DNA of 64,000 nucleotides from the NCBI GenBank assembly GCA_023374025.1, contig SIJG01000004.1:1857226-1921225 (forward strand), written 5' to 3'. The stretch comes from Heterodera schachtii (taxonomy: Eukaryota; Nematoda; Chromadorea; Rhabditida; Heteroderidae). The position numbers were made by a program, and so were the translations under genes. The notes beneath the pieces are model-generated. The model searched no databases and was not told where the DNA came from. It was given only the letters and a program-made list of their open reading frames with translations. Positions 36,114-49,800 of the stretch are shown piece after piece (positions within the stretch are counted from its first letter, which is position 1; each line of letters starts with the position of its first letter).

Positions 36114-37551
36114 CCTCTTTCTCTCTGTTCTATTCCTTCGGGTACTTTCTGTCATCTGTCGTGGGCATGGCTTTGTTCGCTCATCCCTTTGGTCGTCCGT
36201 CTCCCTCCCTCTTCCCCTCCCCATTCTCCACTTCCCATTTCTTTCCTTCCCTCTAAATTAATGTGTATCTTTTTGCTCCAATTGCATTTTCTGCTACTTT
36301 TTCGTTTTTGAGTCAGCAAAAGTTAGGAAAGTCCGATTAAAAATTTCCGTACTTTTCCCATGTCCAATTTTCATAATATCCTCACCCCAGGGTTGCGACT
36401 TTGAAATTAAAATATTTTTTTTTTATTATTTTCGGTTAGCCCTTTCCCTGTTTTAGACGCCCGGTTTTTGTCTCCAAAAAGCTTATTTTCAATTTCGGTT
36501 CAGTTAGACGACTGTGCACCTTCTTAATACAATACAATCATTTAACCAGCTTATTAGTGGTGAGGGGTTATAAATGTTGGGTTGCGACAGTGTCACGTCA
36601 GCACATGGCCAATTGCATCATCATTTAAACCGCGCATTACCCTCGCTTCTCTCATCGCCTTTCCCTATCATTCCCATTCCCACTCCGCCATCTGACTCAT
36701 TTAAACACAAATATTAATTTTGCCTGCGTGTCTTCGTTTAGTCGACGTGTTTTCACCCCCCCCCCCCCTAATAAAAAACGAAATATGCAGTTATTTCCAC
36801 AAATTTTTTTTTCTCCTCGAGCAAAATCCGTAAATTTTTCTTTTCAAAATGCCATTGAAACCTTTTTCTCGACTAATTTATAAGAGGGGGGGGGGGGGGG
36901 GGGGACGGAGCGTGGCCATCACCTTTTGAGCATCTTTCGAGTATTTTAAACCAGACAGCTTCTTGGCTTTTGAATCCTTCCACGTTGCATTTCTTTTTCT
37001 CTCTCTCCGTGTCCACCTTTTTGTCCATTTGTCCACATTTCGTCTGTTTCTTTTCCTATCACTTTCCCTTCTCCTTTTTCCTCTCTTTCTTTTCCCTCTC
37101 TTTCCCTCGTCCTCACTTTTCACTGTCCGTCCTTCGCCTTCTCATATTTTTCAGTCCCCTCTTTTCCCACCCCCCCCCCCATATTACACCAACTGCTGGC
37201 GGAATCACAATAATATATAAAGGGCATTAACTGGCAAATTCGGCCAATTCTTTCACGGGCGTACTTTGAGTTTGCTTCTTTTCTTAAATTGCTAAACAAT
37301 TCATCAGCTGCCAATTGCATCATTCTCATCGTTGAAGCTGTCGTGGGCAGCAGGGGGGGGGGGGAGAAAATGGTAATCGGTAGAAAAATGCGCAGAAACG
37401 GAAAAAGAGACGGACCAAATGTGCAAAGGCCCATCTTTTGAAAAAATAAATTTTTATTTTGTTAATTAATTTGCCGTGTAAAATACCCTATACTTATCTT
37501 TGTCTTTTTTTCGAAAAATTAATAAAAAAGTTTATGTAAAAAAAGTAAAGT

Positions 37552-37607
37552 CAGCTAAATCTATTCAATTACGATTTTTCAGCTAAATCTATTCAATTAC
37601 GATTTTT
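37552..37607 (+). repeat. 28-bp perfect tandem duplication
   Basis: CAGCTAAATCTATTCAATTA plus CGATTTTT occurs twice head to tail (37552-37579, 37580-37607) in AT-rich intergenic DNA. Confidence 0.9.
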
Positions 37608-38941
37608 CCTGCTTATTGTCAGAATTACCCCCCCCCCCAACATTTATTGGATGATGTAAAAATAAACACATAATAATATTGGCATCGTTTAGAAGGCATT
37701 TCCCCCATGGTAAAACATGGGATGAGAATTGATTGAGGTTGGAAGTGGTGACAAAGTGCACCCACTCATTGCTTTATGATGGTTTTCATTTAAAAAAATA
37801 TATAGTAAAGTTGTGGAAAAAATTCGCCCTTTTTTGCTGTTATTCTTCTCACTCGACGGAAATCACATACAATGCCATTTTTAATCTGAAAAAGTAACGA
37901 ATTTTTGTTGCCTTGGAGCGGTGGGGCGATGGCCCCCCCCCCCCCCCCCCCGGCAGCGCCCCTCAGTCTCCGCCCCTTTCCACTTCCAATTTTCCCGTGA
38001 CCCATCACGGGACCGACCATTCCCCCCCCCCCCCCCACTCCCTCCGCTCGCCTCATCCATCCATGGGGAATAATGGGCATTGGAGCAGCATTCGTAAACA
38101 CTAAACAGCCTTTCCCCTCCCTTTCCCCCCCCCCCCCACCGCTCATTTACTGTGACAATGGCAATGGATGTGCAAGCACTACACCAAGCAGAAGACAAAA
38201 AAGGGAGGAGGAGGAGTATCATTCATTCACTTTCTGATTCACAACTAAATGGTGCTTGGCCTCGCCATTCCCCACCCTTTTTCTGCCATTTTTCCTTTCC
38301 TCGTCATTTACCCCTCCCATTGCCCCCCACTCGCCTTTTCCGTTTTCATACCCTCAAGGGATGTGTGTGATCGCCAAATCAAACGTAATAAGTGTCATGA
38401 CTCATGAATCATGTTCAACGTGTCATAAGCAAACCGACAACCAACGACCCAATATAAAGGGCAGAGGAGGAAGAAAGGGCGCAAACACTTGGGGACGAAC
38501 ACATTAAAATTGGGACACATCCGGGAATTGGGAGGTGTTTGTTCGTCCGTCCCTCCCCACGGCGCAATGGTCGCGTTGCCTTTGCCTTTTTGGCATTTTA
38601 AACACCAATGCAAATTGACCAAATCTCTTAATTGTCCTCGTTTCTCTCAATAGATCAGTCGTTTCTCGCCTTTTGTGCTAAAAGTGCTCAAATTCCTTAA
38701 CATCGACGAATTGCATCAATCAGCGGAAATTTGTGAGCAGCGAGAGACGTCGGAACGTCTGAACTTGGAAAGTCGGCCATTCATTCGAAGGAACGGGTAC
38801 AGCCAAAGTCGAACAACAGACAGCGGACGCACAGCTCGGAATTGGCCTTTGCTGACAACAGCCGTAGGAAACACGAAATAGCACACACTTTGTAGAGACC
38901 AGCAGAAGCACATACACCAAAGAGACAACGCAAAAAGCAAA

Positions 38942-41900
38942 ATGTTCTTTCTGGACGAGGAACAACAAGAGCAAAGGGACGAGCTGATGGGGACGGAACT
39001 GCACGAGTTGGAGGAGGGCGAGGAGGAGGAGGACGACGCACAGCTGCAGGACATGGAGAACTCCGTCTATGGGAGAGGTGGGCACCGCCATTGGGTCTTT
39101 TCTGGTTCGGTTCTTCCTCATATCTTTGCCGGATTGTACCACCCCCCCCCCCCCCCCATTGGCATCCGTGGCAACCTCCTCCCCCCCCCCCCCCCCCCCG
39201 CCAAATTGCATGGAATTAACAGAGCATCACAGATGGGCACGCATTACTGAGAGAGTGTGGGGGAACGCCAAATGCATCCATTGGTTATTTCTAAGCATTC
39301 GCCCACACATTTAATAAACAGAGTTGGCATAGCGGAGAAAGGAAAACACCGAAGTGAAAAGCCGAGTGAATGGACTTTCCATTTTTATGCATAGCCAAAG
39401 GGCAAACAGAGGACAGCGAAAGAGAGGCATTGGCATCTCCGGGGAATGGCATGCCAATGCGTTGAGTTTCGACGCGGCTTTTTGCCGCATTTTACAAAAA
39501 ATTTAATCATTGCAAATGGTGTTTATTTTGTTAGCATCTGTTTGCATCCCCACAAAGAACAGTGAATTGAAATTGTCAGATTACATTCCCTTCTCATTCT
39601 TCTTAGTCCTTTAGAAGACAGTGAGTGCCCCCTTTCGATAAGAAAGAAAAACGGAGGGGGGGGGGGAGAAGGAGGGAGGGGATGCTTTTAAGAACACAAA
39701 CAAATGCATACGTATCGCCACTTCTCTTTCCTTCCCCTCCCATCCCTTCTCTTTCCTTTTCCCTTTTCTTCCCTTCTCCTTCCTTCCCCCTCCCATCCCT
39801 TCTTTCTCTTTTTGTCCCTTTTGCCGATTTGGAAAGGGCAAAAATCGTCGGCCCAAAGAACGAACGACGAAATAAATGCATTGACAAAAAAATGTCCTCT
39901 GGGGACGAACGACCGTTTTCGTTTCTCAAATTTATTCGTCGTTGGCCGGGCGGAGAAGAAAAACATTCCCAGCGAATGTGAGGCAAAGAGAAAGAGAGAG
40001 AAGAAAAAGACGCAACAAAAAGAGAGGAAAGATAAGAAAAGAGGGAAAGGGAAGAGAAGAGAGAGGAAAAGAAGCTATTCGTAATTCGTGAAATGAAGAA
40101 TGGTAAGCAAAAGAAGTCACGAAGGCGCGAGAGAAGGACACGAACAGAGAGAGAGAGAGAGAGAGAGAACAAAGATAAATTTCTTCTCTCCCTTCTCTCT
40201 CTCTCTCCCTTTCCCCTCTCTCTCTCTCGTCATGGGGATATGAAAATTGAATGTAATGCTTATGATGATGATAATGATGAATGACATTTATGTAATTTAC
40301 ATTTCGGGAACATCAAAACACGTGAGCGGGGAGAAAAGCCGCGCAGGATTTGGGAATAGTCAGCAGAGTCAGAAAGAACGTCGGAAGGAAGCAACGGTTT
40401 TTCCTTCCCTCCCCTTCCCATTCCATCTCAATCCAAACAAATTCACTTGTACAACACTTTTTCCTTTCACCATTTGTGGCTTCGTATTAACGCATTGAAA
40501 GGATTAGCAAAAGGAGAGAAAATTGGGATGAACGAATGCATGAAAATGGAGAGGAAAAGAGTTGGAAAGTGAAGATGCAGCAGCAGTTAGAGGAGTTTCA
40601 CTGGACATTATTTACCTATTTAGAAGAGCCCAATTAGAATAAATCCCCACTTCTCATTCCACCACCTTTTTTTGTTGGTAACAACGTAACATGACTATGG
40701 TTGTTCTTATAACTTAAAAAGCACAACTTCTGTCAGGTTGTCATAAAAGAAAGAATGGGAAAGAATTTTTGCTTTTATGTATTTGAGATTAATTCTGCCG
40801 TCTTTATATATATTCTAATTATCTGGAAATAGCGCTAATTGCCATTAACCCTTTAATTTCTTTCATGATTGGCTTGCGTTAGGGTTGAGATGAATTTAAA
40901 TCGGTGCACTCCATCGCATTCCCTTTGCCCTGACCATCTGAGTCATGCAATCTTATCCAATATATCCAACTAATAAAGCCATGATATAATCGTGACATTT
41001 TTGTGCATGTATTGAGTATAGGATTAAGTTGGTTTAACCCATCCTTCTTATTACAATATAATTTACCCATTTCCATCCAAATAAAAATTGTTTTTGCTCA
41101 TTTCAGACGAGCAAACTGTTGTCTTCAGCCAGCTCCACAATTCGTCAACAGCCCAAAGTTTTGGCGCCGGCCCGATCAATTGCCTTGTCCATAAAATGCC
41201 GGTCGTTGCTGATTGTGCCATCTCACGAAGAGACATCGGCCTCTTCCAACCGCCGCAACGCCGTCCACTCCAAGCGACGGCACAGCGTCAAAAGAAATGG
41301 GGCTTCAAAGGTTCAATTAGCGAAAGAGTTTCTTGAACGATTTGTGTTTTGCAGACCACTACAAACTCGTTGATGATCACTTGGGTTCGGGTGCCTACGC
41401 CTGTGTTAGGACGGCGATTCACTTGGCCACTGGGAAGGAATACGCGGTCAAAGTGGTCAGCAAACACGAGCACGGACACACGCGCTCGCGCATCCTTCGT
41501 GAGGTGCAAATCTTCCGCATATGTCGCAACCATCCGAACATCGTTCAACTGATTGAGGTACTTTTTCATTTCAATCAGAAAAGAATGAAAATCCCAACCG
41601 TTCAGTGGTTCGAGGACGAAAGTTGCTTCTACATGGTCTTCGAGAAGATGCGCGGCGGTCCGTTGCTGAACCACATACAGCGTCGCACTTGCTTCACTGA
41701 ACAGGAGGCATCGCTGGTGACGCGGGACATTGCAAATGCGTTGAAGTTCTTGCATGATCGCGGAGTCGCTCACCGTGATGTGAAGCCGGAGGTTTGCAAT
41801 GCTTCGTCCCCCGGGGTGCTTTTGGTGTCCTTCCCATCATATGCTCCTTTCCATTACCCATATTGAAATTTTAAGAACATTCTGTGCACTGAAATGGACA

Positions 41901-42910
41901 AAATTTCGCCGGTGAAACTGTGTGACTTGGACTTGGCCAGCAAACCCTTCGCACACAACGAGAACATCGATGCTGTGCCAATTAGTAGCGGAGGGCGCAA
42001 CATCAACGCAATGCGTCCGGTGCCGTCGGAGCCGGACTTGGCCAGTCCGGTTGGGTCGGCTGAGTTCATGGCGCCAGAAGTAGTGGACACTTTTGTGGGA
42101 GAGGCGCTCAAATATGACAAGCGATGTGACATGTGGTCATTGGTAAGTCCGAAAATGGGAAGAAAGGAAACTGAAAATTTACGAGCTTCGAATGTTCAGG
42201 GCGTGATCATCTACATCATGCTGTGCGGATACCCACCGTTTTATGGCGAATGTGACCGGGCAAACTGTGGATGGGACCAAGGTGAGCAAGGGAAGCGGAA
42301 AAATCAGTCAATGCATCTCAACTCGCTTTTAAGGGGAATCATGCGCCGATTGCCAAGAGAATCTCTTCCAACGCATTCAAATGGGACACTTCGACTTTCC
42401 GGACGAGGAATGGGGGGACATCAGTGCGGACGCCAAGGACCTGATTCGCCACCTCTTGGTTCTTTATTATATTTTAAAACATTGTTTCAACGTTACTCTC
42501 TTTGTCAGGTTCGAAATGTTCGTCAGCGATACACCGCCTACGACGTTTTGGCCCATCCGTGGGTCACCCGCGGGGCACCGAAGACGCCGCTGCAGACGGC
42601 CACCAATTTGTCACGCAATGACAGCGCGCGTGACGTTCGCACAGTCAACGAACACTTTCTGATGATGAACCGAATGGCGCCGATGATCGCACGAATCAGT
42701 CAGCGTTTGGAAGCGAGCGGTCACAACTTGGCACACTTTGTCAATGGGACGCCGCCGACAATTGTCGGAGGGGTGGGCGGAGGAGGGACCACTGGAGGAG
42801 GCGGAACGGCACTGATGAACGGCTTGAACATGATGACGGGCGGCAACGGGCAGGACATGCTTCTTTACCATCAGAGACAGGCTAATCGCGAGACCCAGGT
42901 GCATGTCTGA
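38942..42910 (+). CDS. mnk-1: MAP-kinase-interacting Ser/Thr kinase (MNK)
   Basis: Kinase that is activated by ERK/p38 and phosphorylates eIF4E in other animals. Exon 1 (38942-39077) is acidic (ELEEGEEEEDDAQLQDM). After a 2 kb intron with purine/pyrimidine repeats, exon 2 (41107 on) continues in phase. The kinase then reads LGSGAYACVRTA, EYAVKVVSK (ATP-site Lys), EVQIFRICRNHPNIVQL, HRDVKPE, and CDLDLAS. MNKs carry DFD instead of the usual DFG; here it is DLD. GSAEFMAPEVVD, VIIYIMLCGYPPF, then the Cys-rich MNK insert GECDRANCGWDQGE/CADCQENLF, and HPWVTRGAPKTPLQ follow. The C-terminus is Gly/Thr-rich and ends at TGA 42908. All introns fit in phase; the alternative open frames in exon 2 do not join the kinase. 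Confidence 0.93.
40140..40232. repeat. GA/CT inverted simple repeat
   Basis: A (GA)n run at 40147-40169 is followed after about 15 nt by (CT)n runs to 40229 on the same strand, so the arms can pair. It lies in the first intron of the MNK gene within about 600 bp of purine- and pyrimidine-rich DNA. Confidence 0.8.
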
Positions 42911-45152
42911 TTGTGAGCTGGTGGACAACGCAAAAACGGGCAACAACTCATCCCAAAGACGAAATATGCGCACGCATAATTCCACACATTTTCCTCCGGC
43001 ACCCCAACCTTAGGTACTGTTACTGTTAAGTTGGAAATGCAACAGTCCTTTCGCTTCTCTTGTCAACAATGTTCATTCGGTTTATTCCTTCTCTTTCGCC
43101 ATTCTCTCTTTGTCAAATTATACACCAAAGTCATTAGCAAGCAAATTGACGTTTTTCACTAAGTCGTAACCTTTGGACTTTGGTGCATCATAATTTGCCA
43201 ATTTCGTCGCAACACATCCATCATTGTCTTTCTCCTTCCATTCTCCCAATGTTTCTCTCTCTTCAGAATGATCAGACTGCTGCGTTTGGGCTGTATTGCA
43301 TATTTAATTATAAATTTGCTGGTAAAATCTAACTCACCTTCCCCTTTTTCTCCACTTTTGAACTGACCACCTCCTTTTTGTTGTTAATTTTCGTTTTGTT
43401 TTTTGGTCCCCTCCCCCAGCAATAATTCATTAAATTATTTGGATATTTCCTCTTTTCCATAGGGCTTCTTTTCTAATTCTCCGTGCGTTGCCTTTTCCTT
43501 TTCTTTTACCCCTATTTATTTGTCCTCCATATTTTTATGTAAATTAAGTAATTTAAATGTGACTGATTGATTTCAAGTTTAATGACACCCCTCATTAATT
43601 TTGTAAGCATTTTTTAATTCGCCCGCCAAAGATCAACAACTAAAAAATTCAAAACAAATTAAAAATGATCAATTGCGGTTGAAAGCAAAAAAAAAAAAAA
43701 TCATGTTCCAAAGAATTTTCTCTTAATTGGAAGAGAAAATTAGAAACGTTCTCATTTTGTTCACCGGGTCTTCTTCCTCTCAAAAGCCACCCAATGCCCT
43801 ATTGTAAATAGTTTTTCTCCTTGTCCTTTTGATGTGACCGCAATTTTGAACGGATTCCTCTCCCTTCTCTCTTCAGTTGGTCAGAATGTTGTCGCCCTTT
43901 CCTTCCATAATTGTCTTATCGGTTGCCGCATTACAATAGGGTAATCTTTTGTTTAGAGAAAAGCCTTGTCTCTTCCACCCTTTTCTTCACCAGCCTTCGC
44001 CATTTTATTATTGAAAGTTTTGGCCTCAAAATCAAAATCATTTGTGAATCGAGTCGAAATTTCTTTGAGGCCAAAATTTTTTAATTTATATTTTTACATA
44101 TTAATTGATTTACTCATTCCTCATTCTCACATATTCAAGTTCTCTAGGCGTGCATTCCACCAATCTCTGAACCCTCCTTAAATTGTGAAAATTCTCAAAT
44201 TAGTCCTAGTCCCCATCCCCCCTTTATCTCAGAATGTCTCAGGCTTTGTAAATATTACGCAATTGCTTTTCCCGTAGAACTTAGCTTCTTCCAGTTTTTG
44301 TATTATAGTCCATTAGTAAATAGAATCCCAGGCAAAAACAGTTTGTACGCATGCAATGATAAAATGTCAAATGTGCGTAAATTGAACTAAAAGCGCGCCG
44401 GCCTTTCTCCGACACAATTCACCACAAAAAAGTAAGAAAAACCCGACTTTGAGACTGTTTTTGCAGTTGGCCTGACACATAATTAAAAATGGCCAGCTTT
44501 AGTTAGCTAATTAATTAATCCCCGAAAATACTTCCGTTTTAATCGCCCCTTTTGAGTGTTTATTCCCTTTTTGTGTCTCGAGAATCGCTTCCGGCCGCGT
44601 TTGTTTTGTCCGTTCTTTCACAAATAAAATTTGATGAAATGAAATGCGCACAAAAGCCCTTAAAAATGACGGAACTTGGATTTCCCTTTACAAATTTATG
44701 AGAATTTGTGCGCAGAAATTGCAATTTGTTGGAGCGAATGAATGTTCGATTGTCCCAACAGATCATCGGAACAAAAGATATTCTTCTCCCATGCCCTCCC
44801 ACTCAATTTTTTGTATATTTTATTTTTAAATTATTTGTGTCTCAGAGCGTTAGCCAATCGTCTCATTTTCAGACCGATTGTCTTGATGATCATTGGACTT
44901 TTTGTCTTCTCAATCCCACCATGACAGACAAAATTCGAATGTTCCATTGTTTTCGACTGATTTAACTGTCAGATAAAATTTTAAATTCCAATGCAATGCT
45001 TTTAATTATAAACATGAATTTCTGATAACAGTTCTGCGAATAACGAAAATGGAGTAACAAAACAATGACAGAATGGACACAAAGCAATAATCTCGAATCA
45101 CGTTTATTGGTTCGCTTTCCCTCTTTCCGCAACGGTTTGGCTGGCCAAAACT
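42911..45152. other. Intergenic region between convergent mnk-1 and eIF3f
   Basis: About 2.2 kb of AT-rich DNA. Open frames are short and without family motifs. It should hold both 3' untranslated regions. Nothing else is seen. Confidence 0.6.
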
Positions 45153-46394
45153 TTACGCGGATGTGACTTTTTCCTGCAGGGCCAACTGAGTCTTGGCCAG
45201 ATTGGCCAGCAGAGAGACCATTAGATAGTCTCGGAGCGAATGCTCCACCAAACACTTCATCTTTTCGGCGGGCAATTGCGTGTTCGCCAGTGAAACAATC
45301 TAAAATCGTGGCAATATCAATCGCGTTAATTGCTGGCCATTAAATCGCTACCACCTCCATTAACTTCCGTCCCATGAGTGGGTCGGCGGTCTCTCCTCCG
45401 TCCAACACCCTTTTCACGTAGCCGAGCATCTTCAAAAACATTTCAAATAAAAACAGCAACATGACAACACCTTCTCCAACCAGTCGACCATCTGTTCCCC
45501 ATTCTCCAATAATTGCTCCTGACTGTTGGCAAATTTAATCTCGCGCCGTTCCGAGTCCAAACCCCTCTGATCAAATGGAAAATCATTTTAACCTCGGTAA
45601 TTTGATACCATTATAAATGAAAGTGCAACGGATTCGCCAGGGAACACGTCCATTTCGACTTTTAACGGGTAGAAAATCGTCGCTTGAGTCGCTCCTTTCC
45701 CCGGGACCCCCGCCTCGCGTCTGAATGTGAATTTCTCCGTTTTGGTAGCTTTTTTCGCCTTACGCCGCGTATGCTTTGATCGGAAGTCGGTCGGCGCTCT
45801 CTCCCGAAAAGGTGAAATCCATGGTGATCAGAATAATGGGCGGCGGCTCTTTTCGCGGCGTTTCATTGACTAACCTTCAAAGGAAGAACCAATAATTTGG
45901 AGTGTCAGCAAATTGTTGGCTCACCCCGTGTAATAGCCGTGGTAATGCGGACACATTTCGGAAAGGTCGGGCACAGTGAAGAACCTAAACATTGTAAATG
46001 GAAAGGGGAAGTCGCCTCCCCCCTCCTTTTGGTGCCGACCATCCGACGATTTGTTCGGACGGCGAAGTCCTTTTGGACATGTGCCACATTTGTCTGTTCA
46101 GTGCATCATTTATTTCGGGAATGTCGTCGGAGGTCTCGCGGAACGGCACGGCGTAACAGCTTGTCACCTGAAGCGTGGGAGAAGCGGTGGTCAAATCTAA
46201 CCACTAAGTGCCACCTGGACGACATTCTTCTCGTAAAATCCCAACAACGTGCCCAACGCTCGGTTTTCCGTTGTTTCCACGGAACGAACGGTGCCCACGC
46301 GACTGTTGATGTTCGAAGATGACTTACGCTCATAGGCGTCGACGATGGACATGTAAACGATGGGGTGAACTTTAACCGTCAAATTCGATGCCAT
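45153..46394 (-). CDS. eif-3.F: Translation initiation factor eIF3 subunit F
   Basis: MPN-domain subunit of eIF3. ATG at 46394: MASNLTVKVHPIVYMSIVDA, then RALGTLLGFYEKNVVQ, as in eIF3f. After an intron VTSCYAVPFRETSDDIPEIN and SPSEQIVGW (46178-46040), FFTVPDLSEMCPHYHGYY (about 45986-45930), KEPPPIILITMDF and RLPIKAYAA (about 45870-45760), GVPGKGATQATIFYPL and MDVFPGESVALSFI (45720-45615), QEQLLENGEQMVDWLEKVL (45570-45470), then the C-terminal helix block MKCLVEHSLRDYLMVSLLAN and LAKTQLALQEKVTSA with the stop at 45153. As in eIF3f, the JAMM metal-site histidines are not conserved. It lies 414 bp downstream of eat-3 on the same strand, so an operon is possible. Confidence 0.9.
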
Positions 46395-46808
46395 TTTAAT
46401 GCAATTTTCTGAAAAAAACCTTTGTTTTTAAATATGTGTGAAGATACAAGCTAAATGATATGAAAATGTGGGTATTTGCATAGAACTGAATGCAATCTCA
46501 AAACAAATAAATTGTATTTATATTTTGAATTACAGGAAAAGGTGGAAAAACAAATAAAATCAAAAAGTGATAACAACGAATTGTCACACGTATCAACGAC
46601 AAGGAAGCAAAGTAAAAGGAAGAGACAATAAACACAGAAAGAAAAGCCGGCACTCAAATAATGGCGGGAGTGGAAAAGCGAAACAATGAGATTGATGGAT
46701 CTGAAAAAGAGCAGACAAACGGACTCTCTCTTTGGCTATCAGCGTAAAAGAGAGAGAGAGTCATAACAAATGGAGGGGTGACTAACAATAAGTTAGCAAT
46801 GCGAGTCG

Positions 46809-49800
46809 CTACCAAGGCTTCTCCTGGTGAAGCTGAACAATGAACTCCTCCAACTTCTCCTGGATGAAGCGCACGTGGGCTTAAGGGGAAGAACGACACG
46901 TCATCCGACCCTTTCCCAATTGCCCCGTTCCCATCACACCCAATTCTTCGGCCAATTCGACTTGTCTCCCGGTCAAATACTGCTTCTTCTTGTCCGTGTC
47001 TGCTGACCAGTCGTTCAGCACTTCCTTCACTTCCTTTTCCAACCGTCGCTGTTCCGTGTTCACAATTTGTTGTCTGAGCGCGTTGCAACTGAGATCGAGC
47101 ATCCGATTAATTCGGTAGAAGAACACCACCGCTTGACAGTCCAAGTCCGAGTCTTCCGAGCGTACGCCCAATTTGTAGTTTTGGTAAAAACTTTGGCAAT
47201 CGTGACCAGCCTATTTAAAAATGTGATTGAGCCAATGAATCGTTCGATACTTGGAGCATTCGTTCGAGAAAATGCTTTCTGTAAATGAGCCGCCATTGCT
47301 GACGAATCATTTCGGCAGAAAGTTCGTTGGGCCCTGGCAAATGCCGTGTCTCCAAATTCCGTCGGATCACAGTCAAATCGTCGTCCAGCAAAGATTGTTT
47401 GTGCTCCTTAAACAAAGTAATTACTTATACTAAAGAAAAAGAAGTTGGCAAGCAAATTATCAGGACGTAATCACTCAAGGACGATCGGTACGAGCGAATT
47501 CGAATGTTCGAATGTCTAACCAAATATCCAGACATCCAACATTCGATTCGATCGCTGACCTGGACCGTTGAAAAAGTAATAAGTAATAGACGACAAATTA
47601 AAATCCCATGTAAAACATTGGCGAGAATTATAATTTGAAAGTGGGCCGATTAGGATCTAAGACGGCGAATATGTCATGCAAGCCAAGGACGCGTCTTTCG
47701 GAAAATGACTTTGAGTGTAAAGGGAAAGTGAGGGACAATCGGCAGGGATGGGAACGAAATGATGAAAAGAGAGGGAAATGGGAGGGAGACGGGGAGAGTG
47801 GGGAGGGGGGACCTGTTTTTGCGCAAAGAAAAGGGAGGATTGGCAGATGGGGAAAGGGGGCATTGGGAGGAAATGGGAGGGGAGGGGAGGGGAGGGATGA
47901 TTTATTCCATCCACCCCTCCGTTTTTTGAATGCAAATTGAGAAAAAGGAATAGATTGAAGATAGCTTTAGATTGATATTTGCAAGGGGTGGGGCTAAGGC
48001 GATTTTTTATGTGAATTGGTTGGGTAAGCGAGGGGAGGGGGAGGGGGGGGGGAGGGAAAGGGTGCGTCGGCTGTGCCCCCCCCCCCCCCACGCCCAAATG
48101 CACCCACCCCAACCCATCCCCTCGTAACCATTCCGTTCATCGTTTGGGATGGGAAGAAAAGGGGAGGAAGACGGATGAATTGGGATGAAAGGGCAGGGAA
48201 CGGCAAGGAAAGCGAGGCAGGGCACGACAGAGAGCGCAGTTGGACACATTCTCATTGTCAAAGAGAGCCATTAAAGACGGAGGGGGCGGGGGCATCACTG
48301 ATTTGGACGGAGGTGGGAAAATGAATGAGCAAAAGGGACCCTTTGCGTTTTAAAGAAGTCGACGAACAGAAGACAAAGCAACCAATTTTCTGGGGGGGGG
48401 GGTCTGGTCTGTGACACAAATTACGGTAGTAATGCCAAACAATAAGCGAAAGGAAATTCCAAATTTGCAAATGTGTCACGCAGACTCGGATTTAAACTGG
48501 CTACCGGATTATTGACGAGCAAAGCTCGAAGTTCGTCTTGAACCGTTTGGTTGACGAGTTGCTCAGGCGTCGGCGAACTCCAACCAAACCAACGTGACCA
48601 TCCCGAAGGACCGCGAGATTCTGTACGAGCAGAGAATGGCAATGTCAAACGGATTTCCCGACACACCTTCCAATGTCTTTTTAAGTTCACGAATTCGGCC
48701 AGAGGCCGCGTTGGCGAGGAAAGCGCACGATTGGTCCCACGCCCTTCGGTCGGGCACCACTTGGTCAGCGACGGCATTCAATTGGATCACACGCTGAACA
48801 CCGACACCAGAATTATTTGTAAAGACAAACGATGACCAATCACCAAATAATCCAACGCTTTTGAATCCCATCTGTGCTGCTCCAACACGGCACTGACCAC
48901 CGCCGTCTTCAGTGCCTTCAACAAATTCCCACCATCCGGCGACTTTTGGCTGCCGTGCGTCCGATTGGACTTCAGCGGCTGTCCGCCCCTTTCCTCGCCG
49001 CTCACTTGACGCCGAAAGATTTGTGAAAGTGTTTCCCATCCGACCTTTAAAATTTGGTACTGATTAGGTAATTGAGATTGTAATTGTCGGACCTGCACTG
49101 ATCGGTTGGCCAATTCTTTTTCCGCCCAATGTTTCAGTTTAATGTCCACCACAGTGTTGAAAGAACTTGTACTTTCAACCTTAAAATAGGGTCATTAACG
49201 TAAACACCACCATAATTCGTCCATTTTTACCGTTGACGCGGGCATCAGAATTTGGTCGAACACTTGGGGACAGATGGCATTCCACAAATGCGCACGAAGA
49301 AGCACTTCCCATTCGTCGGCAGAGACAAGCGACAAATTGACCACTTCGTCGAGCACTTCGCCACGGGCCTAAAAATGAAAAAACCGTGGGGAAGGGAAAC
49401 TGACACGGAACTTTGTCGAAGAGTTCGTCCCTGGTCAAGTCGCGTTGGTGCGCAAAAGTGTTTTTCCATTCCGTCTCCAAATTGAAGCGATTGGCGCGGA
49501 AAGCGTCCGCCTGCGCTTCGATGGATTCGCGAACCATCCGCCAAAAACAGTCCGAAACCTATGCAAATGGACGGGAAACGTTTCATTAGCTTAAAAAAGT
49601 TTTTACCGCCAATGACATATTCCGAGTCGTCATTTGGGTGGCCTTCAAAACGCCATCCCTAAAGAGTTTGGAACTCTCGAAGAAGTCCTCCTCGTATTTG
49701 CGGATCTCCGCAATGCTTGCGTCCCGCTTGTCCATGCCGGTGACAACGCCAAAATAGCCGAGCGCTTTCATCGGAAAGAGTTTCCCGTCGAGGATCTTCT

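Larger units (their letters stand above)
34502..38941. other. Gene-poor, repeat-rich region
   Basis: About 4.4 kb without a convincing exon. AATAAA at about 34653 probably ends the kinase transcript. Pyrimidine-rich DNA covers 35050-35480 and 35950-36250, the latter with a 53-bp tandem repeat. Poly-C or poly-G runs occur near 36758, 36886-36904, 37170, 37350, 37930-37950, 38022-38037 and 38127, and a 28-bp duplication at 37552-37607. The last 300 bp are probably promoter and leader of the MNK gene. Confidence 0.6.

Noticed and set aside
37790..38250. Gly-rich and Pro-rich frames on both strands
   Set aside because: They are translations of poly-C/poly-G runs, with no splice context or start signal.
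41119..41373. Second open frame in MNK exon 2 (basic, Ser-rich)
   Set aside because: It cannot join exon 1 or the kinase in phase, whereas the frame ending KKWGFK/DHYKLV does on both sides.
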